Notes: a model not told the origin generated them from the letters alone. Positions 24,017 through 33,648 are shown, numbered from the stretch's first letter. The stretch: DNA of 64,000 nt from Clostridia bacterium (GCA_017416845.1 JAFQBA010000067.1:1-64000), one strand, 5' to 3'. Program-made: numbers and translations.

Positions 24017-24514
24017 TTAATCAATCAACCCTTCGGGAATTGTAACCAGAATATATCCTTCATCAATATTTATTTCACGTATAACGCTTTTCAGTGCCGG
24101 TAAATATAAGATGTCATCGCCCGTTTTTTCAACGGTATATACATCATTACTGCCTGTTTGAAATACATCTGTAACTTTGCCATATACACAGCTGTCATCT
24201 CTTACTTCAAGTCCTATAATATCTGCAATAAGATAAGTCCCATCCGGCAATTCGTCAAATATACTTTTGGGAACATAAAGAACCTCCCGACGCATTGCCT
24301 CAGCTTCTTCAACGGTGTTTATTCCGCGGAGTTTAAGTATAACAGTGTTTTTATGATACTTTATACCGGTAATTTTATAATATGTACCGTCTTCGGTATA
24401 TACACCGCTGATTTCTTCAAAAAACTCAGGATAATCTGTTCGCGGAGAAACCTTTATCTCGCCTCTCAGTCCGTGTGTATTGACAATCTGACCTACATCA
24501 ATCAGTTTTTCCAT
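24017..24514 (-). CDS. rimM: 16S rRNA processing protein RimM
   Basis: This helps mature the 30S head and binds S19. At 165 aa it has the N-terminal VGQIVNTHGLRGEIKVSPRT and, after the linker, the PRC-barrel part (GTYLIADIIGLEV, YGKVTDVFQTGSNDVYTVE, LYLPALKSVI, then ILVTIPEGLID). AAGGAG precedes the ATG. It is in the standard rpsP-khpA-rimM-trmD order. Confidence 0.93.
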   Translation of the reverse strand: MEKLIDVGQIVNTHGLRGEIKVSPRTDYPEFFEEISGVYTEDGTYYKITGIKYHKNTVILKLRGINTVEEAEAMRREVLYVPKSIFDELPDGTYLIADIIGLEVRDDSCVYGKVTDVFQTGSNDVYTVEKTGDDILYLPALKSVIREINIDEGYILVTIPEGLID

Positions 24515-24578
24515 AAGTATTCTCCTTGAATAATAATACTAAAGGCTGCACAGCATTAATGCTGACAGCCTCTGATTA

Positions 24579-24809
24579 TTACTGTACGATTTCAACAATC
24601 ACTTTTTTATTTTCTCTGCTTGCGCAAGCTTTAATGACAGCACGGATTGATTTAGCAATTCTGCCCTGCTTACCAATAACCTTGCCCATGTCAGCCTCAC
24701 TTACATGAAGTTCCAAAACGACTGATGAGCCGCTTTGCGATTCAGTAACATATACATCATCAGGGCTGTCAACGAGAGATTTTGCAATAAATTCCAGTAA
24801 TTCTTTCAT
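24579..24809 (-). CDS. khpA: KH-domain RNA-binding protein KhpA (YlqC)
   Basis: This 76-aa protein is a single type-II KH domain. The GxxG loop is GKQG in MGKVIGKQGRIAKSIRAVIK. The family pairs with KhpB (Jag) and influences cell size and small-RNA biology in Firmicutes. I chose the ATG at 24809 with GGGAGG ahead; the reading from 24836 starts inside the rpsP-khpA gap without a ribosome site. It sits between rpsP and rimM as expected. Confidence 0.93.
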   Translation of the reverse strand: MKELLEFIAKSLVDSPDDVYVTESQSGSSVVLELHVSEADMGKVIGKQGRIAKSIRAVIKACASRENKKVIVEIVQ

Positions 24810-24836
24810 GTGTTTTACCTCCCGCGTGCTTAACAA

Positions 24837-25079
24837 TTATTTTATAGCACCGCTGATTTTGAGAAGCTCTTTTACAGTATCTGTGGGCTGAGCACCCTGA
24901 CCAAGCCATTTTGCAGCTTTTTCGTTATCAACTTCGATTGTAGAAGGATTGGTAAGAGGATTGTATGTTCCGATCTGATCAATAAATCTACCATCTCTGG
25001 GATATCTTGAATCTGCAACAACGATTCTGTAGAAAGGAGTCTTTTTAGCACCCATTCTCTTTAAACGAATTTTTACCAT
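24837..25079 (-). CDS. rpsP: Ribosomal protein S16
   Basis: This 80-aa 30S subunit protein matches the family throughout: [41 protein letters not shown] and [28 protein letters not shown] precedes the ATG. It follows ffh by 43 bases. Confidence 0.97.
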   Translation of the reverse strand: MVKIRLKRMGAKKTPFYRIVVADSRYPRDGRFIDQIGTYNPLTNPSTIEVDNEKAAKWLGQGAQPTDTVKELLKISGAIK

Positions 25080-25122
25080 TTTAAATTCACCTCCGTATTT
25101 TTATTATTTATACAAATAGTAA

Positions 25123-26463
25123 TTATTTGAAAAGATTACCGAAACCACCCTTAAAGCGTTTCATCTTTTTCGGATTACTAAATTGTTTCATCATTTTCTG
25201 CATCTGGTCAAACTGTTTCAAAAACATATTGACATCCTGCACTTTTGTACCGCTTCCGTCAGCAATTCTCTTTTTTCGGCTTGAATTGAGAATTTCGGGA
25301 TTGGTACGTTCCTTTTTGGTCATTGAGGTTATCATAGCCTCAATTCTGCCAAGCTTTCTTTCATCTATATTTGCATTTTGAAGAGCCGCCGAATTGACAC
25401 CGGGAATCATTTTCAAAAGATCACCAAGCGGACCCATTTTTTTCATCTGCTGCATCTGAGCAAGATAATCATCCAAAGTGAACTGAGACTTCAAAAGTTT
25501 TTGCTCAAGTTCTGCCGCCTGCTTTTCGTCAAAGGCTTGCTGTGCCTTATCGATGAGAGTAAGCACATCGCCCATGCCAAGAATTCTGGAAGCCATACGA
25601 TCAGGATAGAACCAGTCCATGTCGGTTAGCTTTTCGCCCTGACCGACAAGCTTTATGGGTTTGCCGGTTACTGCCCTTACAGAGAGAGCCGCACCGCCTC
25701 TTGTGTCACCGTCGAGCTTGGTAAGAACCATACCCGTGAAGTCGAGCTTTGCATCGAAAGCCTCGGCAACATTTACCGCGTCCTGACCAGTCATAGCATC
25801 AAGAACAAGAAGAATTTCGGCCGGGTCAACGCTTTTTTTGATGTTCTCAAGTTCGTCCATGAGCTCTTCATTGAGATGAAGACGACCTGCAGTATCTATG
25901 ATTACAACATCATTGCCGTGACGCTTAGCGTGTTCAATACTCTGAGATGCAATGTAAACGGCATCATTTGAATCGTCAATTGAAAAAACGGGGATATCAA
26001 GCTGAGAACCGACAACCTGAAGCTGTTTCCTTGCGGCAGGACGATATACGTCACAAGCAGCAAGCAACGGTCTTTTGCCCTGCTTTTTTAAAAGTCCGCC
26101 GATTTTACCGGAGGTTGTGGTTTTACCTGCACCCTGCAAACCAACCATCATGATGACAGTGGGAGATTTTGAAGAATAGTTTATTTTTTTTGCTTCGCTG
26201 CCCATGAGAGCAGTGAGTTCTTCATTAACAATTTTGATTACCTGCTGTCCGGGAGTGAGACTCTCTAAAACATTTGCACCGAGAGCTTTTTCGGAAACAG
26301 ATGAAATGAAATCTTTAACAACTTTGAAGTTAACATCGGCTTCAAGGAGAGCCAGTTTAACCTCACGCATGGCAGCCTTGAGATCGGATTCATTGATTTT
26401 GCCTTTGCCCCTGAGTTTTTTGAAGGTTTGTTGCAGTTTTTCCGCAAGATTTTCAAAAGCCAT
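25123..26463 (-). CDS. ffh: Signal recognition particle protein Ffh
   Basis: This is the GTPase that binds signal sequences and 4.5S/6S SRP RNA and targets ribosomes to the membrane. The 446 residues form an N helix bundle, a G domain and an M domain. The G domain has MVGLQGAGKTTTSGKIG, DTAGRLH, LTKLDGDTRGGAAL and a closing GQGEKLTDM. The M domain is Met/Lys-rich (AQMQQMKKMGPLGDLLKMIP, MTKKERTNPEIL, then SRKKRIADGSG for RNA binding). AAAGGGG precedes the ATG. It follows ylxM closely and belongs with ftsY in the same block. Confidence 0.97.
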   Translation of the reverse strand: MAFENLAEKLQQTFKKLRGKGKINESDLKAAMREVKLALLEADVNFKVVKDFISSVSEKALGANVLESLTPGQQVIKIVNEELTALMGSEAKKINYSSKSPTVIMMVGLQGAGKTTTSGKIGGLLKKQGKRPLLAACDVYRPAARKQLQVVGSQLDIPVFSIDDSNDAVYIASQSIEHAKRHGNDVVIIDTAGRLHLNEELMDELENIKKSVDPAEILLVLDAMTGQDAVNVAEAFDAKLDFTGMVLTKLDGDTRGGAALSVRAVTGKPIKLVGQGEKLTDMDWFYPDRMASRILGMGDVLTLIDKAQQAFDEKQAAELEQKLLKSQFTLDDYLAQMQQMKKMGPLGDLLKMIPGVNSAALQNANIDERKLGRIEAMITSMTKKERTNPEILNSSRKKRIADGSGTKVQDVNMFLKQFDQMQKMMKQFSNPKKMKRFKGGFGNLFK

Positions 26464-26486
26464 TTTAAGCTGCCCCTTTCTAAAAT

Positions 26487-26813
26487 TTATATTTTGGAGC
26501 GAATTGACTCCAATTGAGAGAGAATTTCTTTGTCGTCGATTTTCTTTTCTTTTAAAACTTCTTCGATTTTATCGATGGAATCGGAAATTTCAAGAAAGCG
26601 ATCCATAAGCATGAGCTTCGACTCCATAGAAAGAATTTCCTTCTCTCCCCTTTTGATGTTGTCATAAACTCCCTGTCGGGTGATACCGACAGAAGAAGCA
26701 ATTTCTGCAAGTGACATATCCTCCTGATAATACATTTCGAGAATGTCACGCTGTTTGTCTGCAAAGAGGTTTCCGTAGAAATCGAGAAGGTAAGCAACCT
26801 TGAGATTTTTCAT
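26487..26813 (-). CDS. ylxM: YlxM/UPF0122 helix-turn-helix protein
   Basis: This 108-aa protein is related to sigma-factor region 4. The helix-turn-helix lies in EMYYQEDMSLAEIASSVGIT followed by RQGVYDNIKRGE. YlxM is associated with the SRP pathway in Gram-positives and usually precedes ffh, as here. GGGGAGG lies ahead of the ATG at 26813. The reading from 26837 has no ribosome site. The C-terminal third is charged and helical. Confidence 0.9.
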   Translation of the reverse strand: MKNLKVAYLLDFYGNLFADKQRDILEMYYQEDMSLAEIASSVGITRQGVYDNIKRGEKEILSMESKLMLMDRFLEISDSIDKIEEVLKEKKIDDKEILSQLESIRSKI

Positions 26814-26836
26814 TGTAACCTCCCCTTCGAAACACA

Positions 26837-26889
26837 TGTAAAGTAAATTGCTTTACAGATATAATAATATATTTTTTCCACATTGTCAA
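26837..26889 (-). promoter_or_regulatory. Promoter of ylxM-ffh with an inverted repeat at the transcript start
   Basis: Minus-strand TTGACA (26884-26889), 17 bases and TATTAT (26861-26866) form a good promoter. The 7-bp inverted repeat tgtaaag/ctttaca at 26837-26857 lies around or just after the expected start point. It could be an operator or a 5' hairpin. Confidence 0.6.
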
Positions 26890-27065
26890 GATTTTTTCAT
26901 AAGTTTCGGAAAAATTAGCACTTTGAACAATTTGCACCAGTGCAATGCTATGGCTTTGTGATATTTGACGGCAATTGAATATGTAGTTTTTCAGATAAGC
27001 CCCAATTTAAGCAAGTCGTTGTTTCAAGTGCTACACAATCTCAACCGTCTTAAATATCAAATCAA

Positions 27066-27089
27066 AACCCGACCTGATTCGGTCGGGTT
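27066..27089 (-). terminator. Terminator of smc-ftsY
   Basis: The 9-bp perfect stem aacccgacc/ggtcgggtt is followed on the minus strand by TTGATTTG. It closes the smc-ftsY unit, 15 bases after the ftsY stop. Confidence 0.8.
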
Positions 27090-27104
27090 GTTTTTCCAAA
27101 TATA

Positions 27105-28319
27105 TTAAAATAGAGCTTTTGCAAAATCTTCGGCTGAAAAATCCTGAAGATCGTCTATGCCCTCTCCAACGCCGACAAGCTTTACAGGAACTTTTTGTTC
27201 GTGTGCAATGGCAAGAACAATACCGCCCTTGGCGCTACCGTCAAGCTTTGTCAGAATGAGACCTGTAATGTCAGAAGTCTCAGCAAAGAGTTTTGCCTGA
27301 TTAACGGCATTCTGACCTGTGGTTGCATCAAGAACAAGTAGAGTTTCAACAGCTGCGCCGGGGAGTTCGCGGTCAATAATTCTTGAAATTTTAGCCAGCT
27401 CATCCATAAGGTTCTTCTTGTTGTGAAGTCTGCCGGCAGTGTCAAGAATGATAACATCGCTTCCTCTTGATTTTGCCGCAGCAATAGTATCAAATACAAC
27501 AGAGGCAGGATCGGACCCTTCCTGATGTTTTATGATGTCAACACCGGAGCGGTCTGCCCAAATCTGAAGCTGATCAATGGCGGCTGCTCTGAATGTGTCG
27601 GCGGCTCCGAGAATTACCTTTTTGCCCTCAGCCTTGAAACGTGAAGCCATTTTTCCGATGGATGTGGTTTTTCCGACACCGTTTACCCCTATAACCATAA
27701 CTACGCATGGAGTGGTTGACATATTGAGTGAAGTATTGTTTTCCATAAGAAGCTCAGCAATAATTTCTTCAATTGCACCCTTGACATCTTCTGTTTCGGT
27801 GATTTTTTTCTCTTTAACCTTTTTGCGAAGCTCTGATATTATATATAGAGATGTATCCACACCGACATCAGCCATTATAAGAGCTTCTTCAAGCTCTTCA
27901 AAGAGTTCTTCATCAACTTTTTTGAAAGCTTTTAAAACAGAGTCAATTTTTGAGTTGATAGAATCACGGGTTTTTGCAAGCCCGTCTTTAAGCCTTGTAA
28001 AAAATCCTTTTTTCTTTTCGCTGACAGGAACTTCAACCTGTGTTTCTTCTTGACTCTCAGATATTTTAGGATCATTTTCAACAAATCCGGAAGTATCGTC
28101 GGATATATCCTCTTCGATACCTTTCGAATTTATGTCATCAATAACTGTTCCCTGTTCTTCGATTATTTCATCGGTTTCTGATTCCATAGCTTCTACATCA
28201 GTTGTCACTGCGCTGTCTGAAGCCTCTTCAACAACAATTCCTTCGTTTTGTGTTATTTCCTCAGATTCTTCTTTTGATGAAAAGCCAAAAAATCTGCCGA
28301 ATTTCTTTTTGAATCCCAT
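27105..28319 (-). CDS. ftsY: Signal recognition particle receptor FtsY
   Basis: This is the membrane-associated GTPase that docks SRP-ribosome complexes. Residues 1-110 are an acidic, variable A region rich in Glu, Asp and Ser. The NG domain follows, with MVIGVNGVGKTTSIGKMA, GAADTFRAAAIDQLQIWADR, DTAGRLHNK, LVLDATTGQNA, LTKLDGSAKGG and a closing GVGEGIDDLQ. The length of 404 aa fits. Its ATG overlaps the smc stop codon (TAATG) and GGAGGAATATAAT serves as ribosome site, so the two are translationally coupled. Confidence 0.96.
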   Translation of the reverse strand: MGFKKKFGRFFGFSSKEESEEITQNEGIVVEEASDSAVTTDVEAMESETDEIIEEQGTVIDDINSKGIEEDISDDTSGFVENDPKISESQEETQVEVPVSEKKKGFFTRLKDGLAKTRDSINSKIDSVLKAFKKVDEELFEELEEALIMADVGVDTSLYIISELRKKVKEKKITETEDVKGAIEEIIAELLMENNTSLNMSTTPCVVMVIGVNGVGKTTSIGKMASRFKAEGKKVILGAADTFRAAAIDQLQIWADRSGVDIIKHQEGSDPASVVFDTIAAAKSRGSDVIILDTAGRLHNKKNLMDELAKISRIIDRELPGAAVETLLVLDATTGQNAVNQAKLFAETSDITGLILTKLDGSAKGGIVLAIAHEQKVPVKLVGVGEGIDDLQDFSAEDFAKALF

Positions 28320-31300
28320 TAATTATATTCCTCCAAATCTTCAAATTTTAGTTTCAAAAGCTTTGAGACACCTTTTTCCTGCATGGTTACACCATACATA
28401 ATATCCGCTGCTTCCATTGTACCTCTACGGTGTGTTACGACTATAAACTGAGTTTTTTCACTGTATTTTTTTATGTAATCAGCAAAACGATATACGTTGT
28501 TATCATCAAGTGCAGCCTCAACCTCGTCGAGAATACAAAACGGAGTAGCTCTTACCTCAAGTACGGAAAACAGAAGTGCAATTGCGGAAAGAGCACGTTC
28601 TCCGCCGGACAGAGCCATCATATTCTGAAGCTTTTTGCCCGGAGGCTGAACCTCAATGTCAATACCGCTTTCCAATACATTGTCGGGATCGGTAAGCGAA
28701 AGTTTTCCGGTACCCCCGCCAAAAAGAGCCTTGAACACAATATCAAACTGTGAACGGATAATCTCAAAACTTTCCTTAAACTGAGCAGTCATAATTGTCT
28801 GCATCTCTCTAATGATATCTTCCAATTTTTTCTTGGTTTCATCAAGATCTTGCTTTTGAGTTGAAAGATAATCGAAACGCTCTTTAACCTCTTTGTACTG
28901 TTCTATGGAATCAATGTTGATATTCCCCAGAGCTTTTATCTGAGCACGAAGCGATGCCGCTTCCTTCTGAGATTCTGTCATATTAAAATCTTCTCTCTTA
29001 TATTCAAGAGCGGCGTTATATGTAAGCTCATATTCATCCCAGAGTTTCGTGGTAACGTGCTCTGTTTCAAGTTCAAGTTTCGAATTCTGATTTTCAATAC
29101 GTGAAACCTCAAGCTGAAGAACATATATCGTCTCGTTTTGATCCTTGAGACTTTTTTGTCCTTCCACGAGCTTTCTGGATGCTTTCTCATAAGCATCAGA
29201 ATTGTCATTTATAACCTTCGAAAGCTCTTTACTGTTTTGACTTGCAAGCTCGATTTCAGATTTTATTTGTTCAATTTCAGCCCTAATAGTTGCGTTCTCT
29301 TCTGAAATCCTTGTTTTTTCGGCAGATTTTTCAATGCTTGATACTGCCGCACTCTGTTTTTCTGCGTTGAGTGTTTCTATCCTCTCTTTTGAAATAGCAA
29401 TATCCTTTTCAATGTTGGCAAAGGCTATCTTGTCATCTGTTGCAGAATTTGAATATTCCTCACGTCTGCCGGTGAGTGTTGCCCCCTCTTCCTGAACGAC
29501 TTCAAGCTGTTTCTTCACTTCTCTTACAAGCTCTTCATTATCTGCAATTTTCGCACGACAAGCATCTTTTTGCTTTTCAACATCGTCTATTTCACCGAGA
29601 ACCGATCCGCTTTCATTTGTAATGAGACTTATGTTTCGTTCAAGCTCTCTGATTATGCGGTTATTATTTTCTGTAGCAGAGTTGATTTTAACTCTTGTAT
29701 GATCGCATGAAGTAACCGCTGAATCAAGGGCTTCCTTTTGTTCCGCCATCTTTTTAACCTTTTGGCGATAACCGTTTATCCTTTCGTCATTATCATCTAT
29801 AATCCTGTGTAGTTCTTCTATTTTTCCCGAAAGTTCCTCGATGTCCTTGCTACGGCTGAGAAGACTTTGGGTTTTATTGACACTGCCGCCGGTGAGCGAA
29901 CCGCCGGGATTAAGAAGTTGACCGTCAAGGGTAACTATTTTATACTTGTAGCCACTCTTTTGAGCAAGTAAAACAGCATTGTCGATATTATCCATAACGA
30001 TGCATCTGCCTATGAGGCTTTTGAAAACTCCATCATATTTCGAATCATAACTTACCAGCTCGGAGGCGATACCAACATATCCTTTTTCTTTGACCGGTGG
30101 TTTGTCAAGCAAAGATCCCTTTACTGATGTAAGCGGCAAAAATGTTGCTCTTCCGAGTTTGTTTTCTTTGAGATAAGCAATACATTTCTTGGCTGCATCT
30201 TCATTCTCTACAACAATATTTTGAAGAGCACCGCCAAGAGCAATTTCAACCGCGGTCACATATTTATTATCTACCTCAACAAGCTTCGACACAACACCGT
30301 GGACATTTTTTATACCGCTTGTAAGTATGTTTTTAACACTTTTTGCATAGCCCTCATATCCACGCTCAAGGTCTTCAAGAACATTTTTACGTGACTGTAA
30401 ATCATTACATTTTGCAACAATGGAATTCTGCTTTTCTTTCGCTTCGTTCATTTCATCGGTAAGAGCAAAATATTCATTTTTCAGCTTTTCAAGACCGTCT
30501 ACAGCCTTTTGTCTTGCAGCTTCATTTTCCTCTTTATCACGTGCAAGACTTTCGCGCTCCGTTCCGGCTTTTTCCAAGGCTTCATTTTTTATTTCAAGGT
30601 CTTTTATAAGCGAACTTTTTCTTTCATCAAAGTTTTTGATGAGAACATCAAGACTGGATATTTTTGCTTTGAGTGCCGAATTGTCATTCAGATAGAATAC
30701 AATTTTGTCTTTAAGCTCTTCGCTTTCTGCCAGTTTAGCTGCAATTTCTTCATCCAGCTTTTGCATGGCACCGTCATGATTTGCAACCTTATCCTCAAGA
30801 AATTTTATTTCTTCATTTTTTTTGGCAATAAGCTCAGTTAATCGCTGAGTTTCTGTGTCTCCCTCTGTAATTTTCTCGCCGAGAAGTTTTATTTCTTCAT
30901 CAATCCTCTCGCAATTGCGAAGATTATTTTCAATATTATTCTCAAGTATATCGATTCGATGTGCAAGACTTCCGCTGTTTTTTTCGAGATCAAAGTTTTG
31001 CTGACGAAGTTCTGTTATTTTTTCATTCAGAGTCGACATGCTTGCAGTTTCTTTTTCTATGAGGCTTTCAATCTCTGCAAGTTTAATTTTTTCTTCATTA
31101 AGCTGATTAAAGGCAAGGGTAAACTTTTGCTGTCCTTCCTTTAACGCCTGCTTCTGTTTATCAATATTTCTTATGGAAATATTGATATCAAGCCCTTTCA
31201 AAACTTCTCTGAGGTCAAGATATTTACGGGCTTTTTTCGACTGATTCTCAAGTGGGCCGACCTGAGACTCCAATTCAGAGAGAAGGTCTTTAATTCGGAG

Positions 31301-31864
31301 AAGATTCTCATCTGTCTGAAGAAGCTTTTTCTCAGATTCTGCTTTGCGGTATTTGTATTTAGTTATACCAGATGCCTCTTCAAATATATTTCGGCGTTCT
31401 TCGGCTTTGTTGGAAAGAATCTGATCAATCTTACCTTGACCGACAACGGAATATCCTTCCTTACCAAGACCTGTGTCCATGAAAAGCTCATGAATGTCTT
31501 TGAGTCGGCATTCCTTATCATTTATAAGATAATTACTTTCACCGCTGCGGTGAACACGACGTGTTACCTTTACAGTGTCATAATCAATTTTGAAAATATT
31601 ATCTTTATTATCAAGAATTATGGAAACCTGAGCAAAACCGAGAGGGCTTCTTTTCTGGGTGCCTGCAAAAATAACATCTTCCATTTTTCCGCCTCTAAGG
31701 CTTTTTGCACTCTGTTCCCCCATAACCCATCGGATAGCATCGGAAATATTGCTCTTTCCGCTACCGTTAGGACCTACAATAGTTGTTATGCCCTGTCCGA
31801 ATTCAAGATTGATTTTATCGGCAAAGGATTTAAATCCCTGCACTTCTATACCTTTTAGATACAT
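28319..31864 (-). CDS. smc: Chromosome condensation ATPase SMC
   Basis: SMC with ScpA/ScpB organises and separates the chromosome. The 1181 residues have the full architecture. The N-terminal Walker A is GPNGSGKSNISDAIRWVMGE, near 32-51. Two long coiled coils flank a hinge near 505-660 (ending LNPGGSLTGGSVNK). The C-terminal signature is ALSGGERALSAIALLFSVLE and the Walker B is PFCILDEVEAALDD. TATGAGGTG precedes the ATG. The gene has its own promoter and is coupled to ftsY. Confidence 0.97.
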   Translation of the reverse strand: MYLKGIEVQGFKSFADKINLEFGQGITTIVGPNGSGKSNISDAIRWVMGEQSAKSLRGGKMEDVIFAGTQKRSPLGFAQVSIILDNKDNIFKIDYDTVKVTRRVHRSGESNYLINDKECRLKDIHELFMDTGLGKEGYSVVGQGKIDQILSNKAEERRNIFEEASGITKYKYRKAESEKKLLQTDENLLRIKDLLSELESQVGPLENQSKKARKYLDLREVLKGLDINISIRNIDKQKQALKEGQQKFTLAFNQLNEEKIKLAEIESLIEKETASMSTLNEKITELRQQNFDLEKNSGSLAHRIDILENNIENNLRNCERIDEEIKLLGEKITEGDTETQRLTELIAKKNEEIKFLEDKVANHDGAMQKLDEEIAAKLAESEELKDKIVFYLNDNSALKAKISSLDVLIKNFDERKSSLIKDLEIKNEALEKAGTERESLARDKEENEAARQKAVDGLEKLKNEYFALTDEMNEAKEKQNSIVAKCNDLQSRKNVLEDLERGYEGYAKSVKNILTSGIKNVHGVVSKLVEVDNKYVTAVEIALGGALQNIVVENEDAAKKCIAYLKENKLGRATFLPLTSVKGSLLDKPPVKEKGYVGIASELVSYDSKYDGVFKSLIGRCIVMDNIDNAVLLAQKSGYKYKIVTLDGQLLNPGGSLTGGSVNKTQSLLSRSKDIEELSGKIEELHRIIDDNDERINGYRQKVKKMAEQKEALDSAVTSCDHTRVKINSATENNNRIIRELERNISLITNESGSVLGEIDDVEKQKDACRAKIADNEELVREVKKQLEVVQEEGATLTGRREEYSNSATDDKIAFANIEKDIAISKERIETLNAEKQSAAVSSIEKSAEKTRISEENATIRAEIEQIKSEIELASQNSKELSKVINDNSDAYEKASRKLVEGQKSLKDQNETIYVLQLEVSRIENQNSKLELETEHVTTKLWDEYELTYNAALEYKREDFNMTESQKEAASLRAQIKALGNINIDSIEQYKEVKERFDYLSTQKQDLDETKKKLEDIIREMQTIMTAQFKESFEIIRSQFDIVFKALFGGGTGKLSLTDPDNVLESGIDIEVQPPGKKLQNMMALSGGERALSAIALLFSVLEVRATPFCILDEVEAALDDNNVYRFADYIKKYSEKTQFIVVTHRRGTMEAADIMYGVTMQEKGVSKLLKLKFEDLEEYN

Positions 31865-31903
31865 TGATACACCTCATACATATTTATACACATAATCTAT
31901 TTT

Positions 31904-31932
31904 ATCATATCACAACCGCCGTTTTTTTTCAA
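31904..31932 (-). promoter_or_regulatory. Promoter of smc-ftsY
   Basis: Minus-strand TTGAAA (31927-31932), 17 bases and TATGAT (31904-31909) lie about 45 bases ahead of the smc start. Confidence 0.55.
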
Positions 31933-31960
31933 GTGTAAATTGAAATTTGATGAAAAAAGA

Positions 31961-31998
31961 GGGATGAAAAGAAATTCACATAAATTTCTTTTCACCCC
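31961..31998 (-). terminator. Terminator after the small 54-aa gene
   Basis: A long stem, gggatgaaaagaaatt/aatttcttttcacccc (one G-T pair), is followed on the minus strand by TCTTTTTTC. It lies eight bases past the stop of the small gene at 32006-32170. Confidence 0.8.
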
Positions 31999-32005
31999 AT
32001 CACTG

Positions 32006-32170
32006 TCATAACAGTGTGTATTCAAACATTTCACAATGAATTTTACTGCCGACATCTGCCCCGACGGGCAAAAGTGCAAGAGCAATAAAGATTTCGTTGT
32101 CGCTTTCAATATCTTTCAGGTAAGCATATTCGCCGTCAATCCGAATTAATTCATAATCTTTGGGTTCCAC
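32006..32170 (-). CDS. Small conserved-type protein (54 aa), GTG start
   Basis: This short gene encodes an acidic protein with MEPKDYELIRIDGEYAYLKD near the start, then IESDNEIFIALALLPVGADV, and ending FEYTLL. The start is GTG with an excellent AAGGAG seven bases upstream, and a strong terminator follows. Similar small IDGEYAYL...LALLP proteins occur in Clostridia, as far as I recall, without known function. No signal peptide or membrane segment is visible. It follows the antiporter gene by 50 bases and may share its transcript. A 70-aa reading in another frame over the same bases is a shadow. Confidence 0.7.
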   Translation of the reverse strand: MEPKDYELIRIDGEYAYLKDIESDNEIFIALALLPVGADVGSKIHCEMFEYTLL

Positions 32171-32220
32171 GTTTAATCTCCTTAATCAGTTTCTGATCAG
32201 TTACGTACACTTTTTATAAT

Positions 32221-33522
32221 TCAATTATCCGAAGCGTTTTGCTTTGCGGCATTGAGCTTATGGTGACGACGCATTTTAACCTCATCACTCATAGGCTTGA
32301 TGTCACCCGCAGCAGTAAGTGCCATTCTTGTGAAGAGCGGTCCGAACAGTTCATAGATGAGAACCGCAAAAAGGGTTATATTTCGAATAAGTGCACCATC
32401 CGTACCGAGTTCCATTGCAGTAAAGCACATTCCCAGCGCAACACCTGCCTGAGGAAGAAGTGTGATGCCGAGGTATTTGCATATCGACGGCTCGCATTTT
32501 GTAGCTTTTGAGCTGACATACGATCCGAAATATTTTCCGAGAGAACGAAAGATTATGTATACAATGCCGATTACAACAATTACCCAATCGCTGAACACTC
32601 CAAGTTCAAGCTCTGCACCACTGATTACAAAAAAGAGTGCAAAAAGCGGCGATGTCCATTTGTCTGCCATACCCATGAGATCATGAGAAAGCGGACATGT
32701 GTTACAAAATACCGTGCCGAGCATCATGCATACAAGAAGCGGAGAGAAACTGATATGTACGGCGCCCGCCGGAATTTCAATCATCGAAAGAGATACGGTG
32801 AGAAAAACAAAAGCAATTGTCATGTTGAGACGGTTTGTATTTGAATTGAACAGTTTTTCAAGCCAGGTTAAAATTATGCCCATGACTGCACCAAGACCAA
32901 GGGAACAAACAATTTCCACAAGCGGATTCACAACAATGGACACAACATCCATAGCACCCACTATGAGTGATTTTGCAATACCAAAAGAAACTGCAAAAAC
33001 AATGAGTCCCACCGCATCGTCAAGAGCGACTATAGGAAGCAAAAGACTTGTGAGAGGACCTTTTGCCTTGTATTGACGAACAACCATAAGGGTTGCGGCA
33101 GGTGCTGTTGCAGTTGCAATCGCACCGAGTGTTATCACCTGAGGCATTGTGAGCTTATCGGGCATAATAAGATGTACTGCATAGAGAGCAAGGTCCACAA
33201 AAAGAGTTGCAACAAGTGCTTGAACGATGCCGATTATAGTTGCCTGCTTGCCTGTTTTTTTAAGATCTTCCACCCTGAATTCATTTCCTATTGAAAAAGC
33301 AATGAATCCGAGCGCAACATCGGAAATAAGCTTTAAAGCTTCAAGTGCTTTGTGTGACTCAAAACCAAGACCGGGAATATGTCCTCTTCCCAGACAATAC
33401 GGACCTATGAGAACTCCCGCAATAAGATATGCTGTAACCGACGGAAGCTTAAGCGGCTTAAAGACTCTCGTCATCAAAAGTCCTACAAGAAGAGCTATTG
33501 ATACAGATAATAAAGTGCTCAT
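32221..33522 (-). CDS. Cation:proton antiporter, CPA2/KefB type
   Basis: This is a membrane transporter exchanging Na+ or K+ for protons. The 433 residues contain about 12 hydrophobic helices. Family features include KLPSVTAYLIAGVLIGPY near the N-terminus, ALGFIAFSIGNEF, and the transport-site region VALDDAVGLIVFA with two adjacent Asp. There is no C-terminal TrkA or RCK domain; the tail is short and basic (MRRHHKLNAAKQN). I chose the ATG at 33522 with GGAG eight bases upstream. It is read from its own promoter, divergent from the metallohydrolase gene. Confidence 0.85.
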   Translation of the reverse strand: MSTLLSVSIALLVGLLMTRVFKPLKLPSVTAYLIAGVLIGPYCLGRGHIPGLGFESHKALEALKLISDVALGFIAFSIGNEFRVEDLKKTGKQATIIGIVQALVATLFVDLALYAVHLIMPDKLTMPQVITLGAIATATAPAATLMVVRQYKAKGPLTSLLLPIVALDDAVGLIVFAVSFGIAKSLIVGAMDVVSIVVNPLVEIVCSLGLGAVMGIILTWLEKLFNSNTNRLNMTIAFVFLTVSLSMIEIPAGAVHISFSPLLVCMMLGTVFCNTCPLSHDLMGMADKWTSPLFALFFVISGAELELGVFSDWVIVVIGIVYIIFRSLGKYFGSYVSSKATKCEPSICKYLGITLLPQAGVALGMCFTAMELGTDGALIRNITLFAVLIYELFGPLFTRMALTAAGDIKPMSDEVKMRRHHKLNAAKQNASDN

Positions 33523-33573
33523 TATATTTTCTCCTTTAAACATAAAAATAAGATGCTGTACACACCGCAGATT

Positions 33574-33602
33574 ATTATATCACTTTAATACGAAATATTC
33601 AA
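33574..33602 (-). promoter_or_regulatory. Promoter of the cation:proton antiporter
   Basis: Minus-strand TTGAAT (33597-33602), 17 bases and TATAAT (33574-33579) lie about 50 bases before the ATG at 33522. Confidence 0.7.
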
Positions 33603-33612
33603 GAGTTGTTTT

Positions 33613-33648
33613 AACAAATAAGAAATGAAATATGATATGTTATTTGTT
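33613..33648. promoter_or_regulatory. Inverted repeat between divergent promoters
   Basis: A 9-bp perfect inverted repeat, aacaaataa/ttatttgtt, with an 18-base spacer lies between the promoters of the antiporter and the metallohydrolase. It could be an operator serving both genes. The AT-rich composition lowers my confidence. Confidence 0.3.

Noticed and set aside
31897..32109. 70-aa minus-strand reading frame
   Set aside because: It overlaps the terminator and, out of frame, the better-supported 54-aa gene with a strong ribosome site.
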